Translations under genes and position numbers: made by a program
Notes under the pieces: model-generated
Database searches by the model: none
The model's input: the letters and a program-made list of their open reading frames with translations, nothing else
Told to the model about the DNA's origin: nothing
Origin: Funneliformis mosseae
Lineage: Eukaryota > Glomeromycota > Glomeromycetes > Glomerales > Glomeraceae
Direction: 5' to 3'
NCBI GenBank assembly: GCA_910592005.1
Contig: CAJVPP010003180.1
Coordinates: forward strand, 1 to 12,387
DNA: 12,387 nucleotides
In this document: piece by piece, positions 1 to 6,152 of the stretch
Numbering within the stretch: position 1 is the stretch's first letter
Layout of the letters: each line of letters opens with the position of its first letter

Positions 1-172
1 AAGGTTGATGATGTAACGAAATGAATTTTCACTAGACCAACTTTTGGAGATAAATAACAAATAAGGCATCCGAAATTCGTTATGAGAGCTAATCCTCTAT
101 ATTCTATTTTCAAATACATGGCAAATTCCAAGTCCAAGATTTTTATAATGAAGTAAAATATTCTACGGAAAT

Positions 173-208
173 GGCCGAATAGTGTTACAAATAAATGTAA
201 TTCCGGCC
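173..208. repeat. Small GGCC-anchored hairpin
   Basis: An imperfect inverted repeat: GGCCGAATAGTGTTACA on the left (from 173) pairs with TGTAATTCCGGCC on the right (to 208) around a short AAATAAA loop. The word GGCC(A/G)GAATTACA also occurs, in one orientation, inside the hAT-type element near 5781-5795, so this may be the edge or core of a dispersed repeat. No ends or target duplication are visible. Confidence 0.4.
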
Positions 209-267
209 GAAACCTTCATAATTTTTCGCTTGAAAATCGTTCTTGTTAGTCCCTTTGACGATCAATT

Positions 268-347
268 GCCAGTTTGTCACGGCGCCAGTTTGTCAAGATG
301 CCAGTTTGTCAAGGTGTCAGTATGACAAATGGTCAAAATGTCAGGAT
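268..347. repeat. 16-bp minisatellite, about five units
   Basis: Five successive 16-bp units start at 268, 284, 300, 316 and 332. The first three share GCCAGTTTGTCA followed by four variable bases. The last two are more diverged (GTCAGTATGACAAATG and GTCAAAATGTCAGGAT). The decay from left to right suggests an old array. A 69-codon open frame crosses it but looks incidental. Confidence 0.75.
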
Positions 348-583
348 GGCTTAATTAAAAATGTTTTATATATACGAGCCGGTGTTAGCCGCAATTCATA
401 CTTTGCCTTAAATGATCTTCAACTGCGCCAAATATCATACATGTCATGTTAAACATGTAATACATGTATCGGATGGTTTACTTTTTAATATAAATATTAT
501 ATAGTCTACTTTTATTACTTATATTACTTTCATTAATTATATATACTTATCAAAAAGCGTAGTATAGTAATAGTTAACAATTT

Positions 584-594
584 TATATAAATAG
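584..594 (+). promoter_or_regulatory. TATA box of the LTR
   Basis: TATATAAATAG is a canonical TATA element. It lies about 200 bp inside the left end of the putative LTR and about 140 bp before its AATAAA, which fits a U3 promoter with initiation near 610-620. Whether it is still active cannot be judged. Confidence 0.5.
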
Positions 595-730
595 ACCTGT
601 AAGAGACTTTGAGTCGACAGAGTTCGATCAGATAGTTTTCTGAATAAGTTACTATTTTATACTTTCAAACTTCTTCTTGTCTTCATCATAGGATTGATCG
701 TGATAACCCTCTACACAAGTGAATCGTGAT

Positions 731-736
731 AATAAA
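731..736 (+). terminator. AATAAA poly(A) signal of the LTR
   Basis: AATAAA is followed within 20 bases by a T/G-rich stretch (TTGTTTTGTTTGTT), the usual layout of a polyadenylation signal and downstream element. Its place after the TATA box supports the R/U5 boundary of an LTR around 750. Confidence 0.45.
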
Positions 737-848
737 TTGTTTTGTTTGTTAATCATTAATTTCTCTTAGGAAAGGCCTTTGAGATAATTGTGTTATTAAA
801 TTTATTAGTTTTGTTAGCTTGGTTTGAGACGATTCCAGGTCTAACACC

Positions 849-1300
849 AGAAATCCTAAAACAGCTCAATATCCCATGCTCGTCTTTGGCATATTTCTTT
901 GAAAAACATTCCCTTCGCTATCTTCCCTTTACACCTTCGCGATAATTTCGATTTTCACCCTTTTAATTTTTTTAATTTCGCATTTTGTAACACAGTTTAT
1001 TACTTTATTTTAATTTCCGATTTTATTAGTATTTTATTATACAAGTTTTATGTAACAGTTTCGTAATTGCGTAGTTTTAATTAATTAGGACTTAGAATTT
1101 GGCATTTACATAGTTTAATATATTGAAAAAGCGAAATTGTAGAGCGCTGACGTTGAGGCAACACTGATTAATTTGATCATATTACTTCATTTTTATTCAA
1201 TTATTACTCATTAAACCTTCTGCTTACATTACAAATTGTTTATAAATACATAAACGAAAGAACTGAAAACAACAATCGCTAGCAATTATTTTTATGACAT
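849..1300. other. AT-rich spacer without recognisable gene
   Basis: T-rich on the plus strand with no open frame of useful length and no domain that I can recognise in six frames. The part just after the LTR (850-960) is somewhat richer in C and could be remnant retrotransposon leader, but there is no primer-binding site to prove it. Confidence 0.5.
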
Positions 1301-1454
1301 GGGAGACGGTCAATAGAAAAGGGAAATCTACCAATTTTAAGTAATTTTAGTTATTAAGGCTAGTTTTGTTCACATGACCATGATCAGCAGAGTGAACCAA
1401 TAAAAAAATTTTGTCTAAAAAGTGGATTTTCCCCTTTTTCTACTGACCGCCCCC
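1301..1454. mobile_element. 154-bp MITE with ACAT target duplication
   Basis: The ends are inverted repeats of about 33 bp. The left end reads GGGAGACGGTCAATAGAAAA, and the reverse complement of the right end reads GGGGGCGGTCAGTAGAAAA; both continue into GGGAAA(A)TC. The element is bracketed by ACAT at 1297-1300 and ACAT at 1455-1458, a clean 4-bp target duplication. The interior is AT-rich and noncoding. This is a non-autonomous DNA transposon; the superfamily is not certain from 4 bp and these termini. Confidence 0.75.
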
Positions 1455-1804
1455 ACATTACATTCTGTTATCATTGTACAATATACATCCTACCCAAAGT
1501 AACAAGAAAACTATTTATAATCGTTCGTACGTATCGGAAAACTAGAGATGCAATTACTGGGTACTACATACAATGCACAAAATATCAATAACTTTTATTT
1601 AATTTTAAAACTAGAAATCCTAATTAAATCCGTCAAAGTCAAAACTTTATTAAAGTCTTATTAACAAATACTTTGAAATATAAGGTTTCGACTTTTTCCA
1701 GTTGCTTACCAAGAATGTTTATTATAGTTATTCTACAAAAAACCTTGAACATTAAAGTAGGATAAAGTTAAAGCTATTATTTTAAACGCATATAGTAATT
1801 ATTG
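1455..1804. other. AT-rich spacer
   Basis: No recognisable gene. On the minus strand, about 1735-1630 stays open for roughly 35 codons (reading ITIINILGKQLEKVETLYF in part), directly downstream of the leucine-rich-repeat relic, but it matches nothing I know and lies beyond a stop. Confidence 0.4.
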
Positions 1805-2141
1805 TCATATTAAAGATTTTAAGGATTCGTGATATATAGCTGTTAAAGAATTGGATATATTTGGTAGGATAGTTATGGAGTATTATAGCAATCAAGTAAA
1901 GTTAAGGAGTTGGATAACGTAGGTAGGATAGTTATTAGAGTATTAGAGCAATATTATTGGAGTTTAGAGCAATAAAGTTCTGCTAAAGAAGTTGGGTAAA
2001 GTTGGTAGGATAGTTATTTGAATATAAGAGCAATTAAGTTTCGTTAAGAAATTTGGTAATGTTAGTGTTATAACAGTTAAGTTCCGTCAAGGAGCTGTAA
2101 AGTATTAATTTTAGTAATATATATACTGAGTTTAGGTTAAT
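1805..2141 (-). pseudogene. Decayed leucine-rich-repeat gene fragment
   Basis: On the plus strand this appears as four to five degenerate units of about 60 bp, each with GTTAAAGA.TTGG and GGTAGGATAGTTAT. Read on the minus strand, with several small frameshifts and stops, the units give a 20-residue repeat close to LTELNCSNT.ITILPTLPNS. The clearest pieces are LTELNCYNT (near 2090-2060), ITILPTLPNFF (2015-1985), CSNTLITILPTLSNSLTLL (about 1950-1890) and ITILPNISNSLT (1875-1840). The spacing L..L.C.N..IT.LP.LP.S fits leucine-rich repeats of the 20-residue LPxLP kind. The frame ends LKSLI and TGA at 1805-1807, possibly the original stop. The N-terminal part beyond 2141 is not identifiable. Indels, including an extra half unit around 1950-1970, make it certainly non-functional. 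Known family behaviour: such repeats bind proteins. The role and donor of this copy are unknown. Confidence 0.6.
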
Positions 2142-2471
2142 TTTTGATATCTTTGTAATTCTTCTAAGTTGTTTAATCCTTATTAAATTCTACTAATCGT
2201 TAAACTTTCAATAACTAACTTCAATATTTGACTTAATTTTTTAAATTCATATAACTAGCTAAATGATGATTTGATATATAATTAAATTGAAATGTTTCTT
2301 CAAATGAATTATTTAAAACAGAAGAAGCTTTGTTATTATTCAAATGACACTATTGTTAGAGATTTGATTCATCATAATTCATTAGATCATTTTCTGTAAT
2401 ATTATGAGTTATTGTAGCAATTGCATTTAATTTATCAACTATTTGATTTATTGATGTATAATTATCTGGCT

Positions 2472-2544
2472 CTGAAGTTAGATATAAAATTTAATAATTC
2501 TTTTACTCTTATAAATAATTTTATAATTATATATTTACATTTAC
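2472..2544 (-). other. Probable intron in the kinase relic
   Basis: On the minus strand the segment starts GTAAATG and ends CTAACTTCAG, so donor, branch-like CTAAC and acceptor are all present in 73 bp. Removing it joins ..VNI-stop-T to EPDNYTSINQ in frame, which restores the expected end of the kinase C-lobe apart from a few residues. Confidence 0.6.
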
Positions 2545-2693
2545 CAGTTTAAATATTCACATAAACTTTAGGTATATTAGGAATGATGTTTTCTCTAAGT
2601 TCTCCTAAAATTTTGATACTAAACCAATATTATAGTCTTTATTCTTAAAATAAAAAGAAGGATAACTTCTTGATATCTCCTATTACAGTATAC

Positions 2694-2982
2694 TATTAAG
2701 CCTAAATACTACATTATTAGAATAATAAAGCTTATTTGCTAACAGGGAGTATAAGTTATAAACTATAAAGAAATAAATACGAATTTATTTAAGTTGAAAG
2801 GTCAGGTCATCTTTATTGATAAATTATATTTTAAGAAAATAGATATTGGCAAAAATATAGTTTTTATGTTATTAAGATTATACTTTATTAATGATATGAT
2901 AGAAACTTGTTAGTTTGTCAAGGTGACAATACAGGATATTTATATAAAATACAATTATAAAAAATGAGATAATAAATATAAT
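2694..2982 (+). pseudogene. Small Asn-rich protein relic, family member 1
   Basis: This is the plus-strand homologue of 6615-6320 and an inverted copy of it. The reading is IKPKYYIIRIIKLIC, stops at former Gln positions, then KEINTNLFKLKGQVIFID, ..IVFMLLRLYFIND.. and VKVTIQDIYIKYNYKK, then TGA and DNKYN. It continues after the internal insertion at 3877 as ESKYNNNKCNNKYNKYYN to SKISDTNR. Two stops (in TGC-TAA and GTA-TAA) are shared with the other copy, so the ancestral repeat was already non-coding when it was copied, or both sites mutated in parallel. Function unknown. Confidence 0.5.
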
Positions 2983-3011
2983 TACACAAGCCATATATGA
3001 TTATTATACTT

Positions 3012-3038
3012 TGTCTGTGAAGTAATTTTTCACAGACA
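3012..3038. repeat. Perfect 9-bp hairpin
   Basis: TGTCTGTGA (3012-3020) and TCACAGACA (3030-3038) pair perfectly around a 9-base loop in otherwise very AT-rich sequence. It could be part of an element end. No function is assigned. Confidence 0.5.
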
Positions 3039-3700
3039 GAGTTTATTTATACTTTAACCATAATATTACAATATAAGTTATTACTTATATTAAAATACAT
3101 TAAAAAAAGTTTAATATGTTAATTATTTATTAATTATTATATATACTTAATTAAATTCTATTTACTATTAATATTAAATATAAAAGAACAATTATTAAAT
3201 ATATTTTCTTTAAAAATACGTTGAAAATGAGAGATCAGTTGTCAATAATTAACTCTCAATTAATTTCTTTTGTGCAGAAAAGTTTTGCAATTCTAAACAT
3301 ATGAATGTTAGTTTTTTTAAAAAAAAATATGTAATGATAAAATAAATAAATAAAGAACCTTGATTATATATATTGAAAAACAATTTCATTTTCAATTTTT
3401 TCATTTAAATTTACATGATATCATTCTAACTATATAACCCAATTCTTATTTGATTTATCAATTGAAATACAATCAATAATTGCTTATATATTACTATCTC
3501 TAAGATCATTATATTTAAAATTGGCTAAATAATAAAATAATTTTTTATTATTAAAAAAAGGGTTTAAAAGGTTTTTATTTAGATTTTGGCATAATAAAAA
3601 AATGCAGTTGTATTGAAATTAAATGATATAAAATGAGAAAGAAAAAAGAATAATTTTTAAAATATTATTTTATAATAATTAGTGGACCCAAATAATTATA

Positions 3701-3848
3701 TCGTAACTTAACGGGTAATCGCTAATAACTTTATAGTTACTATAGCAATGTATTGATTGGTGGATTTTATCACTTCGTAGCAAAATATCCAATCAATGCA
3801 TTGCTTACCATGAACTATATAGTAATCTCTAATAACCCATGAAGTTAC
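3701..3848. mobile_element. Foldback MITE, near full-length palindrome
   Basis: The left half (from 3703, GTAACTTAACGGGTAAT) pairs with the right half (reverse complement from 3848, GTAACTTCATGGGTTAT), and pairing runs on to the centre through ATAGTT and GCAATG(T/C)ATTGATTGG. Only about ten bases near 3770-3780 act as a loop. A TA stands on both sides (3699-3700 and 3849-3850), which fits a TA target duplication of a Tc1/mariner-like MITE, but in this AT-rich context that is weak evidence. Confidence 0.65.
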
Positions 3849-4200
3849 TATTAATAATAAATAAAATAAATATAATTATGAAAGTAAATATAATAATAAT
3901 AAATGTAATAATAAATATAATAAATATTATAATGATAATTATGATAATAATAGTAAAATTAGTGATACAAATAGATTATTATTAACAATACCAATACTGT
4001 AACATCATTTTTTTTATTTAACATATATTTTTGTAATGTGTTAGCACTTTTTCTCTGCCAGTCAAATCTTTTTAGATCAACATAAGGAAATATACTAAAA
4101 CCTTTTGACATTTGATTTACTTGCAGCTTTTAATTCTTTTCGATAATCCAAAGTCTGCTAGTTTAATAAAACCTTAGTGAATTAATATATTACTAGAATG

Positions 4201-4280
4201 CTAAATATAGAGGTATAAAATTAAATATTAATTATTAAAGTAATATTAAGAATCAATAAATATATCTTAGGTAAGGTTAT
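4201..4280 (-). other. Probable intron between HRDL and HSSNILIH
   Basis: The catalytic-loop residues HRDL end at 4281 and the next conserved residues HSSNILIH begin at 4200. The 80 bp between end in TATATTTAG (a good acceptor) but begin ATAACC rather than GT, so the donor appears mutated. Position and length suit an intron and not an insertion. Confidence 0.55.
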
Positions 4281-4562
4281 TAAATCACGATGCACAATTC
4301 TTTCTTTATGTAAACATAACACTGCACTAGCCAACTGGTAATTATCATCCTAGGTAAGCTTATCAAAATTATCCTTTAAATAATTTCTAAGTCATTAATA
4401 ACAAATACTTTTTCAATTGATCATTTTTTAAAAAAATATAGTGTTAAAAAAAAGATAAAAATAAAAATAAAAAAATAACAATAATAATCTTTATAATGAA
4501 TATTAAATACTTTGTTTTGAAGTTATCCTATAAAAATAAATAATATTATCATGAAAATCAAC

Positions 4563-4664
4563 TTTACAATAAAGTTTGAGCTAAATTATTAACAAATTTT
4601 TAATTTGATGATTTTATACTAAATAGATAATAATAGACCAAACACAAATTTATTTGCCTTTACC
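4563..4664 (-). other. Probable intron upstream of VDFHDNI
   Basis: The coding-like VSVKESVCK stops at 4665 and is followed on the minus strand by GTAAAGGC. The next kinase piece, VDFHDNII, begins at 4562, just after ..TTGTAAAG. About 100 bp between a GTAAAG donor and an AG acceptor fits an intron, although the exact ends are one or two bases uncertain. Confidence 0.5.
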
Positions 4665-4708
4665 TTACAAACAGATTCTTTAACAGAGACTTCATTAAAA
4701 TTATTAAA

Positions 4709-5140
4709 TAATTTTAATTACTTCAAAATTACTAAAATATTTATATTTATAATATTTGATATTTTTACTTGAACAGGACTATATCAGTCTTTGACCTATA
4801 TTTTAATACCCTGTTTAATAATAATATTATTATTATACTGTTTATTAGGATTAGTGCGTATATACTAATATTAATTCAGTATATTAAATTTTGCATAATC
4901 TTAATAGATTGTGAAATAATATGTGTTTATAATTCTGGCAAAAATTATTTTTAAATTTTAAATTTTAGGTAAAATTATAATTCGTAAAATAAAAATCTAT
5001 TTATATATTTTGTTAAAATATAATAATTTTAAAAATTTTCCTATGTATAATATATATTGCAAATTTTAAACTAATAAACATTTTAATCTTTTCTTCAATA
5101 CAGGAATATAGTAAAGCATGCAATAAATTTTTATTTTATA
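4709..5140. other. AT-rich stretch upstream of the kinase relic
   Basis: On the minus strand this should hold the kinase N-lobe. A short reading (YRSKTDIVLFK, about 4800-4765) could be the segment after the glycine loop, followed by a possible GTAAAAAT..TTTTAG intron, but I cannot place it with confidence. A 61-codon plus-strand open frame (4769-4954) is antisense low-complexity sequence rich in I, N, L and F and is not considered a gene. Confidence 0.35.
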
Positions 5141-5450
5141 ATAACTATTGACAATTAAGAAGGTGAAACATAGTGATAATGCTGATAATTATCAAAAGAT
5201 AATCTAGGACTACGCTTCCTTCCTTTTTTTTATAATTTCTTTTTCTTTTTTTTTAAAAAAAAATTAAAAATATATATATATATATAAATAAATGGCCTTA
5301 GTTAAAGTGATACATCTGCTGATCAGTAAATTCACTCCTTGAACTTAAGACCAAAATATAAAAAGAAATATCCTCTCATTTCATACTATTAACAAAGCAG
5401 GTAAAAAATATGAGTTCGCTTGTCCTATGTCGAAGTGCTTTCTGTTAGTT
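5141..5450. repeat. Direct duplication, copy 1 (hAT empty site)
   Basis: Parts 5141-5211 and 5313-5450 match 5571-5638 and 5990-6135, with shared words such as AAATATAAAAAGAAATATCCT, TCATTTCATA and CAAAGTGCT/GAAGTGCT. In this copy about 100 bp of pyrimidine/AT simple sequence sits between the two parts. At 5313-5320 it reads CATCTGCT, the unoccupied equivalent of the target duplicated around the hAT-type element in copy 2. A minus or plus coding function is not evident. Confidence 0.65.
5216..5286. repeat. Pyrimidine tract and (TA)8 microsatellite
   Basis: CTTCC/CTTTT-rich sequence runs into poly-T, poly-A and then sixteen bases of alternating TA (5271-5286). It separates the two halves of duplication copy 1. 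Confidence 0.8.
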
Positions 5451-5570
5451 TACTTTTAGATAATTTCTCTTTTGTTTCTACTTCTATATGTATTTCCATA
5501 CTTCTATTTTAATGTATCTAATAATATTAGGTATAGCTAACGAAAGACTTAGACTCTTTTAAGACTATTT

Positions 5571-6135
5571 CCTTATTAATAATTTAAAAGATAAACATAG
5601 CAACAATACTGATACTTATTAAAAGGTAGTCTAAGACTCATCTACTCAGTGATGGCAAATGACCAGGTCATTTGGCGATTTAGAAATGACCTCTGAATGA
5701 CCTTCCGAATGACCTGATCATTTGAAATCATTTGTCATTTAGTCATTTAAATGTAATACAGGCCAAATTTTATATGCCGGCCAGAATTACAAATTATATC
5801 ACGTGTAATATTTATGAAAACGTTCGAAATATTAAATTACATTAATTATTTTGGCCAGAACTATTGAGATCATATAATATAATTTTTAAAATGACCTGGT
5901 CATTTGTGATTTAATGTTGAAATGAACTAAATGACACATGACCAGTCATTTGAGTCATTTGAGGTCATTTGAGTCACTTGCCATCACTGTATCTACTAGT
6001 TAGTGAATTCTACTTCCTGAACTTAAGGACAAAAATATAAAAAGAAATATCCTATCATTTCATATTATTAGCAAAGTAAGCAGAAAATATAGATTTACTT
6101 ACCCTATATCCAATTTGTGTCAAAGTGCTATTAGT
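5571..6135. repeat. Direct duplication, copy 2 (hAT-occupied)
   Basis: This is the second copy of the sequence at 5141-5450, roughly three quarters identical by eye, interrupted by the 343-bp hAT-type element. Removing that element rejoins CTAAGACT, CATCTACT and AGTTAGTGAATTC, colinear with CATCTGCT and GATCAGTAAATTC in copy 1. One frame after the join reads RNILSFH in both copies but soon diverges, so coding origin is possible and unproven. Confidence 0.65.
5647..5989. mobile_element. 343-bp hAT-type MITE with 8-bp TSD
   Basis: The ends are CAGTGATGGCAAATGACC and, at the right, GTCACTTGCCATCACTG: near-perfect terminal inverted repeats of the CAG(N)G(N)TGGC kind typical of hAT transposons. 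The flanks are CATCTACT (5639-5646) and TATCTACT (5990-5997), an 8-bp duplication with one change, the length that hAT transposases produce. The subterminal regions are packed with AAATGACC/GGTCATTT words, including two perfect 8+1+8 palindromes (5657-5673 and 5889-5905), as expected for transposase-binding arrays. It has no coding capacity and so depended on a transposase elsewhere. Its family is unnamed here. Confidence 0.9.
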
Positions 6136-6152
6136 AATAACCTGTTTGCATC

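Larger units (their letters stand above)
381..848 (+). mobile_element. Probable solo LTR of a retrotransposon
   Basis: The stretch begins GGTGTTAG and ends CTAACACC, a perfect 8-bp terminal inverted repeat containing the TG..CA ends typical of LTRs (TGTTAG from 383, CTAACA to 846). Inside, in the order expected of U3-R-U5, are a TATA box (584-594), a GC-richer stretch after it, and an AATAAA poly(A) signal (731-736). No primer-binding site of TGG type follows, and no gag-pol frame lies on either side, so a solo LTR is the simplest reading. A 5-bp target duplication is not evident (GCCGG on the left, CCAGA on the right), so it is either old or has mutated flanks. The element family is not identified. 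Orientation is inferred from the TATA and AATAAA positions. Confidence 0.6.
2983..3876. other. Secondary insertion inside the Asn-rich repeat copy
   Basis: Compared with the copy at 6615-6177, the reading GATAATAAATATAAT..GAAAGTAAATAT is interrupted here. The word AATAAATATAAT stands at both edges (2971-2982 and 3865-3876), which could be a 12-bp target duplication, although low complexity weakens the case. Contents are a 9-bp perfect hairpin (3012-3038), very AT-rich DNA, a minus-strand open patch near 3540-3390 reading NFKYNDLRDSNI and IIDCISIDKSNKNWVI (not identified) and the foldback at 3701-3848. Confidence 0.4.
2693..3982 (+). mobile_element. 1.29-kb insertion in the kinase relic
   Basis: The kinase reading breaks after DVYSIGIV at about 3985 and resumes with (V)ILWEIS at 2692. 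The material between is unrelated to kinases. The flanks fit a duplicated TA (2691-2692 and 3983-3984): joining them regenerates GGTATTGTTATACTG, in frame for G-I-V-I-L. The insert starts CTATTAAGCC and ends AGATTATTAT, with no clear terminal inverted repeat. From 2694 to 2982 and again from 3877 to 3982 it carries a plus-strand coding-like sequence (IKPKYYIIR..., KLKGQVIFID..., then Asn/Lys/Tyr-rich) that matches the minus strand of 6615-6177. The middle part (2983-3876) is extra. A decayed transposon or retro-inserted fragment are both possible. Confidence 0.6.
2233..4708 (-). pseudogene. Protein kinase pseudogene, split by an insertion
   Basis: Reading the minus strand from 4708 down, with stops, indels and introns, gives eukaryotic protein kinase motifs in order. 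They are: FNNFNEVSVKESVCK (helix C region); VDFHDNIIYFYRIT (4562-4518); QLKKYLLLM (about 4425-4395); RNYLKDNF then LASAVLCLHKERIVHRDL, the catalytic HRD (4396-4281); HSSNILIH (4200-4177); KLADFGLSK with DFG intact (about 4170-4135); PYVDLKRFDWQRK and KYMLNKKNDVYSIGI (about 4080-3985). After the insert come EIS..YPSFYFKNKDYNIG (about 2675-2625), ILGELRENIIPNIPKVYV (about 2610-2555) and EPDNYTSINQIVDKLNAI (2474-2418). A tail ends at TAA 2233-2235. The style is that of the expanded kinase families of arbuscular mycorrhizal fungi. The glycine loop and the ATP-binding lysine are not found. In-frame stops include TAG at 4350-4352, where the family usually has Trp. It is dead. Confidence 0.85.

Noticed and set aside
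243..452. 69-codon plus-strand open frame
   Set aside because: It runs through the minisatellite and into the left end of the putative LTR, has no recognisable domain, and its length is expected by chance in a less AT-rich patch.
443..475. Repeated ACATGT hexamers
   Set aside because: Three copies of a short palindrome in AT-rich DNA; no regular spacing or flanking gene to suggest an operator.
1842..2100. CRISPR-like array
   Set aside because: The repeated units are about 60 bp with no unique spacers and variable length; they decode as protein repeats on the minus strand.
4769..4954. 61-codon plus-strand open frame
   Set aside because: Low-complexity I/N/L/F-rich translation, antisense to the expected kinase N-lobe, with no supporting motif.
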